From Histoplasma ohiense (taxonomy: Eukaryota; Ascomycota; Eurotiomycetes; Onygenales; Ajellomycetaceae): 64,000 nucleotides of DNA. A program made the position numbers and the translations under genes. Below the pieces are notes generated by a model. That model ran no database searches. It was given only the letters and a program-made list of their open reading frames with translations, and was not told where the DNA came from. The DNA is taken from contig JAEVHH010000001.1 of NCBI GenBank assembly GCA_017607445.1, forward strand, positions 3,162,001 to 3,226,000, read 5' to 3'. Shown here one piece after another: positions 23,592 to 33,631 of this stretch; position 1 is the first letter of the stretch, and each line of letters begins with the position of its first letter.

Positions 23592-23602
23592 CGGCCAGTC
23601 TA
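23592..23602 (-). repeat. hAT right terminal inverted repeat
   Basis: CGGCCAGTCTA is the exact inverse complement of 11865-11875. It is followed by the 8-bp duplication copy AAGAGGAG (23603-23610). Confidence 0.82.
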
Positions 23603-24698
23603 AAGAGGAGTATAATATACACTCAGCACAATCAGTACAAACAACAGCAGAATTCAGAGAATGTGTAAGATTGCTAAAGATTTCATACTTACTCTGAGCA
23701 AGAGATGCAACAGACAAATAGCTAGTGAAACAGATTGTATCATACAATGTCTGTGTATGAAAGTGAGTTTTCATGGAGGCAGTGGGAGAAGGAGGAGAGT
23801 GGGAAGGATAGAGCAGAGAGTCATGAAAGATGTGCAGAGCTTCTTGAAGAGTGAGTGAAAGAGAGAAATTAGTGTAGAAAGAAGAGAGAGGATTGATGAG
23901 AGTGAAAGAGATGAAATCAGAGAGAGCAGAAGAGATGAAAGTATGAATGAGAGCAGAGAAGACAGTAGCAGAGGACAACACAGAGATATTCATCATTTCA
24001 TCATCTTCATGAACACTGTCACTGCCACTCACATTCTCACCAACCACCTTGCTTGCATCTCCATCATCAGGAAAGATAGCCATGTTGTCATTGTTGTGTG
24101 CTACCCCCACAATGTCGTTGAGGGTGATCTCCTCAACAGAAGTGAGATTGCATGCAGAAGAGGCATCAGAAGAAGAGATGAAACAATCACAAACAAAACA
24201 TACACTCTGATGACAAGAAGTAGAAACTAAAGACAATTAGCAATCACAAAAGCTGCCAGATTAGCTTTCAACAAGGTTTGATCAACAAAAACCTATCAAT
24301 AGATCACACAACACAACTAGAATGGTGAGAGATGCAGCAATCAGAGATCATATTGCAGAATAGAAAAGAACTAGACATTCAATAGAAGAGAATAGATGTG
24401 TAGAACAATTGAAGCAAGACAGAGGAGGTTGAATGAAAGAGATATGAGAGAACAAATGAGAGGGGATAGTTGTGAATGATGATGTTGATTAGTGATGGGC
24501 CAGCATTGTTGTGATAGAGACTCATGTGCATGCGAAGCGAGCGCCTTACCAATTGCAGTTAAGAGACACATGATCACAACAAGGGCTTGGCGAACACTGC
24601 ACTACTGACATCTCAGGAATAGCGCATCGCAAAGGCGGACGCGCACAGCAGAACACTATTTCCATCACAAGGGTGTAGATGGATTTGATAGGGGAGGA
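23603..24698 (+). pseudogene. Element 1, part 3: end of the post-integrase region
   Basis: The plus-strand frame broken at 11864 continues here (HSAQSVQTTAEFRECVRLLKI). A Glu/Lys-rich stretch (about 23750-23845) and low-complexity sequence follow. A polypurine tract GATAGGGGAGGA (24687-24698) ends the internal region directly before the 3' LTR. I cannot name the encoded product. A long minus-strand ORF over the same DNA is treated as a shadow. Confidence 0.55.
24506..24582. other. Hairpin enclosing a tRNA-Ala-like fragment
   Basis: Inverted arms TTGTTGTGAT (24506-24515) and ATCACAACAA (24573-24582) continue inward as CATGTG and CACATG with a seven-base bulge. The loop, read on the minus strand, contains AATTGGTAAGGCGCTCGC and TTCGCATGC, like the D arm and anticodon arm of a tRNA-Ala(CGC). 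No T arm or acceptor stem can be folded, so it is not an intact tRNA gene. Confidence 0.4.
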
Positions 24699-25129
24699 TG
24701 TGGTAATTTCAGCTTATTATTCTTCCATGGCATACACCACCCTCTATTACTAAGGATGGTGTACACTACTGCACTAGTTATTTCATATAAGAAGAGCTGC
24801 AAAGCTTAGAAGCTTTGAACAGCTTAAGCAATCTTTGAACTACACTTGCATCATACTACACCATCTACATCATAGCAAGTTCAATCTGTTTACAATACTG
24901 TGTATATAGATAGCAGCTGACTCAATCTTCTAGAGATCAGCAGATCATTCTGTTTTAATTTGACCTCTACATTCTACAATATCAATATTAGTTCAAATTC
25001 TCTTCAATATATTACTGTATTATCTTCTACAGCTTAATCCTTGCAGAGTCTTAAGAACTTCTTATAATAGCAGCTAATCCTCACACCACTGCTTACAGCT
25101 AGATTGTTAATTGAAGTACATCTGTTACA
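24699..25129 (+). repeat. Probable 3' LTR of element 1 (431 bp)
   Basis: It starts TGTGGTAATTTC right after a polypurine tract and ends TTGAAGTACATCTGTTACA. That end resembles the end of the element 3 LTR, which suggests related families. The 5' partner would lie left of the window, so no duplication can be checked. Assignment to element 1 rests on order and strand. Confidence 0.6.
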
Positions 25130-25849
25130 TGTACAGAGAGCTGTTCAATCCATTCATGGATTTGATGGGGTTCATGTGATATCACGTGAGGTCACGTTAC
25201 AGTATTTTTTTCAGGGAAAAAGTTGGTTTTTCTATAATATAAAGAGAGATAAGCTGTCTGATATTTAATTACATTCTACTTAGTGCTTCTACATTAACTC
25301 TACAACCCTACTACTGTGTTATTCATCTTTTTCATCTATATGATTGTTCTCTATTAACAGCTGTGGATTACATGGAATTCATCTATACAAGTTATATGCA
25401 GCTGTTATATATCTCATTATATTTGCCTGAGGGATTAAACTAGCGCGTTTTCAAGCTGGATAAGTGAGCGCAAGCAAGCGATTGCGGCTTGTAATGAGGG
25501 TTAAAATATCGGCAAATCAATCATGGATTTGGGAGAATATGATCTCAACGCGTCCGCATTGAATGTGAAATTAAAAAGCAAGCATGGAGTGATCTCAATT
25601 ATGGAATAGTGTGGTGGCGCAGCGCCGGCTTGCTACTAATTAATTGGTAAATACGCTATTTTTAATGAGATCCACTATTGCGTTCAAAAAGTACGGACGC
25701 ACCGAACAGGCCCTCAGTATCTTCATTACATTAACGTGCTTCGATTGGTATTTCTGTGTTCAACCAAAAGCCGCGTATGATTATTATCCGTGCCCCCTGA
25801 CAGGACACAGCACGGAACGCTTCCGGAAAAGTCACAAGTCCCACCTAGC
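25130..25849. other. Composition boundary, no gene seen
   Basis: AT-rich DNA continues to about 25440 and contains a palindrome-rich spot (GTGATATCACGTGAGGTCAC, 25159-25178). From about 25441 CpG returns abruptly (AGCGCGTTTTC, GGCGCAGCGCCGG). No coding region is supported. Confidence 0.5.
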
Positions 25850-26372
25850 CTAAGGGTGTTTTGATGACACTATAGCGGCTGCTGCCCTGCGGTTCATGAG
25901 TTGCTGGTTTTCTCTTAGGCAAAGGTCCCGGAGGAGATAGAGATATCCACGCTCCGGCAGCCGTAGTTTGACTTTTATATAATCACAGCAATTCGCCGGT
26001 GTGTGATATAAAGGTGCAAATTCAATAAGTCGCCTCCACCGAGGGAGGTCTCGATATCTCACGTGCCGTTTTCGGATCAGTGAGTTTGGATCCGTCGTGA
26101 CGAGTTGTGCCAGGCTGATGCCCAAAGCTTTTGGAACCTCCTAATCCCACTCTTTTGAAGCGAGGGGAGACAAATGCGGGACAATCAGGTACCAGACCTG
26201 TTAGGTGGTACTCCGGCAAGACCACAAGAGAAACTCTTTGACCCTCTGCATTTCGGATATTAGGTACTACTACGTTGAAATTATGCGCTGGGTCAAGAGG
26301 TAATATAAGTAGGGCGATGCTGGTAAGTGTTTTGGCTGGCTCAAGAGTGATGTTGTAAACTCGATTATCCAT
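25850..26372 (-). pseudogene. Broken carbon-nitrogen hydrolase (nitrilase-like) fragment
   Basis: The minus strand from 26372 reads through DPAHNFNVVV to a nitrilase-type first catalytic segment, VSLVVLPEYHLTGLVPD, in which the Glu would be the catalytic base. Farther on, past a stop in the same frame, ICTFISHTGELL resembles the FIS-x-x-GE segment that follows in nitrilases. The Lys and Cys catalytic segments are not found. The N-terminus is unclear and the frame breaks, so I treat it as a relic. The family assignment is by motif only. Confidence 0.45.
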
Positions 26373-29300
26373 TATCTAGGGGTTCGCTGGAACCAATTCC
26401 ACGCTCATGGCCAGCTTGAATACTAGATATATACTCTTAATATTCGTTTTTGTACCGCACAAAGAATTCACAAGTGTAATAGAAGTGCAGTTTCTATGGA
26501 GAATATCATATTTCAATTTTTTTTATAAAGTATTATATTAATGTATTTATCACCAAGCACTCGCCTACGTCCACTCACATAAAGGTTAAATTCCAGATGA
26601 AATTAATTATACAGTACTATAATTCATTCAAAAGGGGTTGGAAGAATAGGGGTAGCATTGAAATTATACATGGCAATTGTGTTACATCCGGGTAAGACCC
26701 GAGAAGACTTAGGGTCATTGCGCCTAAATTGGTTGTCGAAGTTTGTTGTGACACCCTGTAATTGCCACCAATGAATGTCACAGTTGGGGTGAGGGTTTAG
26801 TGGCCCAGGGCCTAAAGCTTGGTTGGCAGGCCCCAAGTAAACCCCTCACTTAGGGGACTTGCCAACTGATATGTACTACATAAATTTTTCGCCTGTGCAA
26901 TACTTTCTCCACCGGTACTGCGTAGTGTGTGCATTGAACCTTGGATTATCACATAAGCATTGATCCTTTTGAACCCTTCTTAATTGTTCCAAAAACTCCC
27001 TAGAGTTCTTTATTTGACCCTTTGAATACCCTTCAGTATCCTGCCGATATGTCGCGATTATCCACTATCTGCTCAACCTGCAAGTGTAAACTTGGGTTGT
27101 TGGCTGACAATATTTTCACCTGCAAGCTCGCCACGTTGAGTAAAAGGGAACGACAATGCAGCCATTTCAGAAGACGGTTATGTTAGGCCACTGGGGCAAA
27201 AGAGCTCTCTCACACCAGCGCCATGCTGGTAGTAGAGGGGACGAACCAATCCAAACCCCCCAACAGGTTACTGGTGGGCTTCTGATGAATACAATGCATT
27301 CAATTGGTTACTACCATCCCGGGTTGTTAAAATTTGGCAAAGTTTTTGGGCGCTTACCAACTTGAATTAGCGGGTGTACGCTAGATACATTGACCATATT
27401 TTCGGGACATGAGGGACGATGCCCGAAAATCCAGAGCATTTCATTGTCTTCTGTTATGCTTCAGTTACCCTATCTAACTAACCGTTGACAATGGGCACCT
27501 GCAGAGGATTTGTTATTCCTCTGGCATGAAATACATCTTGAGACAAGAGGACATCCTGGCAGGTGAAAGTTGGCCTTGGGGCTTTGGTACAACTTTTGGT
27601 CGTAATGACCTTGCACAACACATAATATTATGATCAATTTGGAGACTTTGAAAGGTGGAAGTGATCGTAGACTGGGAGCTTTCAAGGCTTTGTATCACTT
27701 GAGTTTGAGGAACTCTATGGAGGAGGACATGGGAGTTTCGAATATTGGCAGTCTCACAATAGGATTTCTCACTGACACAAAAGGTTGTAAAAGAAATTTT
27801 CAAGGACCACCTTGCTCTGCGTAGGCGAAGTGGTAATCCGAGGAACCCGAGGCGTGAAGACAATTTCCCCCTAACCCCCCTGCCTGTCCAACTTACACCC
27901 GCCCGAACCAATCCCTAACAGCCTTCATCCTTGCACGCAACGAAAGTGAGTCCAACATTGCTAAATATACATATCTTTGAACTGAGGTACATGTACTGTA
28001 CAATGCATTGGGCCAATTGGTCTTGTGGTTATAAAGCAAGCCAATAACTCTCACTTCGAGGGGACATCTCACTGGCAACACTCGGGTTGTAGTCGGTCTG
28101 GAGACCGGATCTGCCCGACATCATGATGATGTGTGTCTCTAGAAGTGATGTCGCGAGTACATCGGAAAATCGGTTTGCCTTGGACGCTCTTTGTGGAATA
28201 ACATTGTCGGAGTGTCGATTTCGCCCTCATTTCTGTCTTTATTTTGTCCCAGAACGCTTCACTTGGTGCACTGAAAAAGGTATTCCGCGCGGTCTGTAAG
28301 CTGCTGCTCTGCGTGGTGATATTTGATTATTGGCTGGCAAAGTCAAATTCGAGAGCGTGGAGCTTCTTCCACTTGACTGAAATGCCGTGTGTCCATCTCT
28401 AATGGGCCTTCATTGAGGGTAGAAGGATGGCGTGGTGCGGTAATCGGCACCTAGAGCCTCGGAGAGATCCAGTACCCAAGCAAAAACCCCTGGGTCCTTC
28501 CATGAGCGTAGGATAGTAGGATTGGCCCAAACACAGAGATCCCCTGTTTTCCACCTCCTCGCCCATTGGCCATGTCATACATCTGCATCACCAAGGTGTC
28601 AGGAGGAGATCCGAGGTGGGTTTTACGAACTGCACAGAAGGAAAACATGAAAGGGAGGTGCCAGCTGCGGTTGAAGCTTTAAGATTTCACCCAGGATTAC
28701 CGTTTCTGGGAAAGTTAAAGGGGTCCACAGGTGGCAATTTTCAAAACCTCTGGACAAGATATTTTTGTCAGTTATTAATGATACGGGAGGTGCGGCATTC
28801 CAAGTCCTTGCACACAACCAGAAATTTTTATGGTAAGTATGTTACATCCCTGTGCCCCAGACCCTTGATGCCTAAGGCAGGGATGGCAAGTTGGACATCA
28901 AGGCCCGATAGTTTCCTGGAAAATAATTCCCTACACAGGCTAGAAATTATATGGTAATCATGTTACATATCCAAAAAATTGATCAAGGCTTGTTGCCTGA
29001 AGCTTGGCACCACCCCATATCTTCTCCGGTGAAGACAGGATTCGTTGGAGCAGCAGTATTTGAGATTTCCATTTATTTCTAGCATATGCAAGGAATTATT
29101 CTCCACAACACCGTGCTACTGCTAGCTGGAATCATGATTATTCATAGTCACGCAGTACCAGGTTTCAAATTTGAAGGTCTCAAAAAAAAATTTTTTTCCA
29201 GGTCAAAGTGTCAAAATATGGTTTAAGCTTAAAAGTCAAAAAAGCAAAACGTGCTCATGGCATTTAAACTTCGCTCGGCTGATGTCATAGTGAATAAGAA

Positions 29301-29715
29301 GTCGACGAACGAGGCAACCGCCCAAGCGACTAATTAGGGAAAGAACTGGCGCAACGACCACACGTGAGAAGTCCTGAGGGTTTTAGTTCCAAGGATTAGT
29401 GACAACAGAAACACGTCAGGAATCACGCTCCAACTCGGGGACTGAGTTTGCCGCCGCCAATTTAACATTGGCACGTTTCGCCCTCAGCAGAACCATGGAT
29501 GCTTCTATTGCGTGATATGCACGACATCATTGGCTGCTCGTTCCCCTTGGATCGGGTATTGGCCGTGACTCGGTGAATATAAGAAGACAGTGATACTTCT
29601 CTCGTGAGCATAAAAAATTTTCCTGAATTCGCTATACTCTTTCGAAACTCATTATTTCAAACCAAAGTTGACTTCCTAGCTTGGGCCATTCGAAGAAACC
29701 AGTGCAGAATCTTAT
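26373..29715. other. Intergenic DNA without a supported gene
   Basis: ORFs on both strands are short and show no recognisable domains. Three copies of a short motif of the form GAAATTATATGG-n-TGTTACAT occur at 26660-26689, 28821-28849 and 28943-28970. They may be ends of old LTR fragments. The last few hundred bases before 29716 contain a TATA-like AATATAAG near 29577, suiting the next gene. Confidence 0.45.
26660..28970 (+). repeat. Three dispersed copies of a ~28-bp motif ending TGTTACAT
   Basis: The copies at 26660-26689, 28821-28849 and 28943-28970 share GAAATT…ATGG…GTTACAT with small differences. The range given spans all three. Their origin is unknown. Confidence 0.4.
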
Positions 29716-30171
29716 ATGATGAGTTGGATAGAGCACCCACCTTCTCACCGACATAGACGATTTGCGCTTCTACCGAGCGGCATTTGTTTAACTCCCGAAG
29801 AGGAAGCACAGATTGTCAGTCGCACCGGGAGAAAGCCCATACCACCACCAGATGTGCTCAGACAGACCTGGCTCTCTGGAAAATATAATGATGAGGAAGA
29901 GAACGAGGTCAAAAGCAGTAGCAAGATGCGGGAACCTGAGAATCACTTGTTACGAGGGACGGATTGCCGGCAAAATCATGGAGAAGTCGAGGAAAACATC
30001 GCAAACAGTCAACGCAACGACTTTGTGATTCGTAGTCCAAGTCCAAGTAACGGAGAGATAGCGGACACGATCCCAGCGAAACTGAAAATGTCACCAATGA
30101 AATTGTCCAGTAACGAAGCTGGTCGTCTTGGAGGGCAACTCTCTCTCGTACAGAGAGCAATCAGCTGTTAA
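29716..30171 (+). CDS. Hypothetical protein, 151 aa
   Basis: An uninterrupted ORF begins with tandem ATGs (MMSWIEHPPSHRHRRF). Its N-terminal half has a Pro-flanked motif (RKPIPPPDVLRQTWLSGKY) and its C-terminal half is polar and Ser/Asn-rich, hence probably disordered. There is no signal peptide or membrane segment. A TATA-like box lies about 140 bp upstream. I do not recognise the family. Support is the ORF length, fungal codon use and the promoter-like upstream; an uncharacterised lineage-specific protein is most likely. Confidence 0.5.
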   Translation: MMSWIEHPPSHRHRRFALLPSGICLTPEEEAQIVSRTGRKPIPPPDVLRQTWLSGKYNDEEENEVKSSSKMREPENHLLRGTDCRQNHGEVEENIANSQRNDFVIRSPSPSNGEIADTIPAKLKMSPMKLSSNEAGRLGGQLSLVQRAISC

Positions 30172-30923
30172 CCCCGTCTCGTACGGTTCGACCTCTTGGT
30201 TCGTTATGATTTCCGGCTGGGGTGGGGCGTGGAGTGGTGTTGCACATCCAGATACCCAGGACTCAACAACTCACTAAAATGGTTCCGCTTTGAGGGTGCA
30301 ACCAAGGGGTGATAGCAATGTCTACCCTCTGTATTAGCGGTGGCTTATAATGTTTGGCTAGAATCTAGTTTTCTTGTATTTCATTTTCCCTCATCTTCAT
30401 CTTATTCTTTTTTAATTTCATGATATTTTCAGTTCTTTGGTTTTTGATTTCTTGATATGATAGAGATAATAGTATCGATATTCATGTGCCTTTTTATAAA
30501 AAAGGTGAGCGGTTTCTAAGCACCGGCGTTGTTGAAAAATTCTGCTTGGTTTCAATGTGCTCTCTGTTATTAGAGCATACATAAAAAAATATCCTGTAAT
30601 AATAATATCCAAATGAATTGTGAGCCATGAATGCATTGAACAATTTCTTGGGATCCTGAGCCTGTTACCTATTCCTAAATTGACACTAGCGCCAGATTAC
30701 ATCATCCAATGTCCTTGGCCTTTTTCGGTAAATTTCTCCGACGCCCAGTTCTTCATGTCGCCTCGTCACCAAAGAACCAACACGATCGCCGCAAAAAACG
30801 CGCTGCATCCTTGACAGTTACCAGCATGGCCCATTAGATGTTTAATGGCCATTATGCGAAACCACTGCATACCTTTCAATCTTCTCCAATTTCGACATCG
30901 CTCCTTTTTCACAACTCTTCGCC

Positions 30924-32849
30924 ATGGCGGACTACAAAAACTGGAAGGTTACTGATTTAAAGGCCGAACTGAAGCGTCGCGGCATTCCCCAAACGGGTCT
31001 CAGGGTTAAACAGAATTTCATTGATCGATTACTCCAAGCAGACTCTGCAGCGCCACCTGACCCCTCTGCGGAGCCTCCTTCACCAAACAATCCCCCTGAA
31101 AAACAAGCCCGAGAGGTACCTGAACAGTTGCGCCAAGATGAAATCCCCGGCAACCACCAGCCACCAGTTGCGTCGGAACGTGGTCCTGAGTCTACTGAAT
31201 CTGAATCGAAAGAACTACCTGCAGCCGGTACACAAGAACTGTTGTCACACAGTTCTACTGAAGATGAGCCCATGAAAGATAAGGAAGAGATTGCAGACAT
31301 TAATCGAGCCGAGGCGATTACCGAAGACTCGACTGCCGAAGCGCAGGCTCAAATTCAGGAGTCCAAGGCTGAAGAACCCGCGCAGTTGCAGGACGCCGTA
31401 AAGGAGCCAGCTCCATCTGTTCCCTCAGCTCCTCACAACCCGGAATCTGCAACTGTGTCGCCTACCGAAGAGACAATCGACTCGAGAGAGGAGTCCATAG
31501 ATGACTCCAGGAAAAGAAAAAGGCGAAGCCAGAGTCCACCCCCTTCTCCTACAACTACGGTTCTGAAGAGGGCTAAAGCTGAGGGTGGATTTCCGCGGGT
31601 ATTATTGAAGGAGAATATCCCAGCAGACACAGGTATCCTTTCAGGGGAGGGGGTTGCGGCTGTGCCAATCGTTGATGCTGCTGCACCTCGAGACGCTGAA
31701 ATGCAAGGTACAAACCTAGAAAATACTGAAGCGGGACTTCGGGAACCGGAACCAACACCCCAATCGAAACCAACCGTCGTCCAAGAGACAAACAAGGAAG
31801 TTAACAGGGCAGCTGAATCCCGCTCTGTCCCCCTGGATGAATCCAGAATCGAGAGGCCGGAAGATCTCCATCTCAGCAAGCATCCATCCGCCGATTCACG
31901 CTTCAAGAGTTTGTTCCCGGTCGCAAATAGTGGTCGGGAACTCTCCCCTTCTCCTAAGGGCTTGGGAGGAGAAGAAGCCGCAGATCGTATTGTGCCCCCA
32001 GCCCTCCACCCAGCTACCACATCCCTGTATATACGCAATTTCATGCGACCTTTACAGCCAGCAAACCTCAAAAAGCATCTTGTGACCCTTGCAGCCCCAC
32101 CGGCGTCATCAATGCAGCCTGATATAATTGTCGATTTCTTTTTGGATTCCATTAAAACACACTCATTTGTTACTTTTACAAATGTTTCTGCAGCCTCCAG
32201 GGTACGTGCCGCGCTCCATGGGACCATTTGGCCTGATGAGCGAACAAGAAAGCCTCTCTGGGTTGATTTCATTCCAGAGGAGAAGGTCAAAGAATGGATT
32301 GCGGTTGAGCAAGAATCTGGCAGTGGCGCGAGAGGTGCACCTCGCTGGGAGGTGGTCTACGATGAGATTGAGGGAGGCATTACAGCTTCTCTCCGGGAAG
32401 CCAATCGCACAAATCAATTCCCATCCCACAATAATCGCGATCTCGATCAAAACGTATGTCGAGAGCCGCCGTTGGGCCCACGTGCGACACACGGTCCTGT
32501 ACATCGAGATAGTCGTCCTGTTGCACCACCCGCCCCACCAGTACGGTACGGGGGTGAAGGTTTTAAAGCCCTTGATGACAGATTCCTTTCCACCGCTGCA
32601 AAGCCGAAACTTTACTATCTCCCCGTTCCACAAAAAGTCGCGGAGAAGCGCCTTGATCGATTTGCCAGCCTCGACCGCGCCAGGCCTCCGTCTCGACGAG
32701 GAGGTGATGAGATGCGCAAATACACTTTCGAAGATACAAATTATTTCGTGGACAGAGGCCCGGAATATGGAAGCCGTGGTCGCCGAAGAGGTGGTAGGGG
32801 TGCTCGGTTCAGGGACCGTGGAGAGTTTAGAGATAGCTGGCGGCGATAA
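30924..32849 (+). CDS. SAP-domain protein, Acinus-like (ASAP complex), 641 aa
   Basis: A single exon starts at ATG 30924. Residues about 3-38 form a SAP domain (WKVTDLKAELKRRGI), a DNA- or RNA-binding helix pair. Residues 40-330 are acidic, Pro/Ser/Glu-rich and likely disordered, with a basic KRKRRS patch suited to nuclear import. Residues about 366-450 form an RRM-like fold (SLYIRNFMRPLQPANLKKHL). Near residues 546-572 lies a motif ALDDRFLSTAAKPKLYYLPV, which matches the RNPS1-SAP18 binding motif of Acinus. The C-terminus is Arg/Gly-rich (GSRGRRRGGRGARF). Acinus scaffolds the ASAP/PSAP complex on spliced mRNPs in the nucleus. Identification is by domain order and is fairly firm. Confidence 0.82.
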   Translation: MADYKNWKVTDLKAELKRRGIPQTGLRVKQNFIDRLLQADSAAPPDPSAEPPSPNNPPEKQAREVPEQLRQDEIPGNHQPPVASERGPESTESESKELPAAGTQELLSHSSTEDEPMKDKEEIADINRAEAITEDSTAEAQAQIQESKAEEPAQLQDAVKEPAPSVPSAPHNPESATVSPTEETIDSREESIDDSRKRKRRSQSPPPSPTTTVLKRAKAEGGFPRVLLKENIPADTGILSGEGVAAVPIVDAAAPRDAEMQGTNLENTEAGLREPEPTPQSKPTVVQETNKEVNRAAESRSVPLDESRIERPEDLHLSKHPSADSRFKSLFPVANSGRELSPSPKGLGGEEAADRIVPPALHPATTSLYIRNFMRPLQPANLKKHLVTLAAPPASSMQPDIIVDFFLDSIKTHSFVTFTNVSAASRVRAALHGTIWPDERTRKPLWVDFIPEEKVKEWIAVEQESGSGARGAPRWEVVYDEIEGGITASLREANRTNQFPSHNNRDLDQNVCREPPLGPRATHGPVHRDSRPVAPPAPPVRYGGEGFKALDDRFLSTAAKPKLYYLPVPQKVAEKRLDRFASLDRARPPSRRGGDEMRKYTFEDTNYFVDRGPEYGSRGRRRGGRGARFRDRGEFRDSWRR

Positions 32850-33631
32850 GTGGGATGATCGGGTTTGGGATAGGGGCCAAAGCTTTACAATCAACAAATG
32901 ATGGATCAGCAAACCTCCATACCTCTCTACATTCGACTGCAGCGAGATACGACGGATTCGGATCATAGTTATAGGAACATTGGGAGTGTTATCTTTTGCC
33001 CCTTCGAAATACCTTTTTACGCCATACGAATAGAAAATGGACATGAATTTTAACAATCATGTCTCCTCGCAATTGTATAGGCCCCATTTTCTTCCCTCTT
33101 GTATTATTTTATTTTCCCATTTTATTTTTGTTTCTTTATACTATTCCCTACTGCCGGCCGTCATTTTGAGTCGAGGAGATTCAACATGGAGAAAAAAGAA
33201 AGACATTTAGTAATGCAGGAATGGCATTATTTGTTTTGCTCACGGCGTTTTGTCTTCTTAGTAAGGCTGGATGAATATGGATTGAGAAAACATATCGGAT
33301 AGTTTGGTCCCCAACGTCTTTCAACTTTTTGACTCCAGATCCACATTGTCTTCTGCTTCTTTTGGTTGTTGATAGGATTCGTGCGAAGCAACCACTCAGC
33401 AACTAAATAATTAAGCGATTCAAAATACATCATCAAACCATTGGTATGTTACGAAGGATATCTAGATACCATCATGAACACATAAACTTGACACGATATT
33501 CGCTGTCGGGGTTTGTGGATACAAAGAAAAATGAACATTCTGGCATCATCAAAGAAACATATGCACGGTATCGTATCTATGTTGCCAACTGCCACCCCTT
33601 TCGACACAGACAAGGACTATTTTATTCTCCA
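32850..33631. other. Convergent intergenic region
   Basis: This is the 3' flank of the SAP gene and of the minus-strand CSN6 gene. Pyrimidine-rich stretches near 33075-33150 may belong to the 3' UTRs. No gene is supported. Confidence 0.5.

Larger units (their letters stand above)
11865..23602. mobile_element. hAT-superfamily DNA transposon carrying extra genes, including a histone H3-like gene
   Basis: The ends are TAGACTGGCCG at 11865-11875 and its exact inverse complement at 23592-23602, flanked by an 8-bp duplication with one mismatch. Removing the element joins an open plus-strand frame of element 1 (…RDKEK then YNIHSAQSV…), which independently supports the borders. Inside are a minus-strand hAT transposase (12204-14599), a minus-strand Cys-rich coiled-coil gene (21978 to 15151, split by element 3) and a plus-strand histone H3-like gene (22533-23139). 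Without element 3 and one copy of its duplication the transposon is about 5.79 kb. The alternative is several small insertions whose outer ends happen to match. I consider that less likely because the repeats, the duplication and frame continuity all agree. Confidence 0.78.

Noticed and set aside
23577..24236. 219-aa minus-strand ORF
   Set aside because: It runs antisense to the tail of element 1, begins outside the hAT border but crosses it into the terminal repeat, and shows no domain. CpG and TGA decay on the plus strand can leave the other strand open by chance.
25130..25202. Small LTR-like unit from TGTACAGAG to CACGTTACA
   Set aside because: It begins TG and ends CA and contains a palindrome, but is only 73 bp and has no duplication or partner.
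26624..28957. Several 60-130-aa ORFs on both strands
   Set aside because: They overlap each other, many need non-ATG starts, and none shows a recognisable domain.
31433..33056. Two long minus-strand ORFs (285 and 297 aa)
   Set aside because: They lie antisense to the Acinus-like gene, whose domains are clear; low stop density on the other strand is a composition effect.
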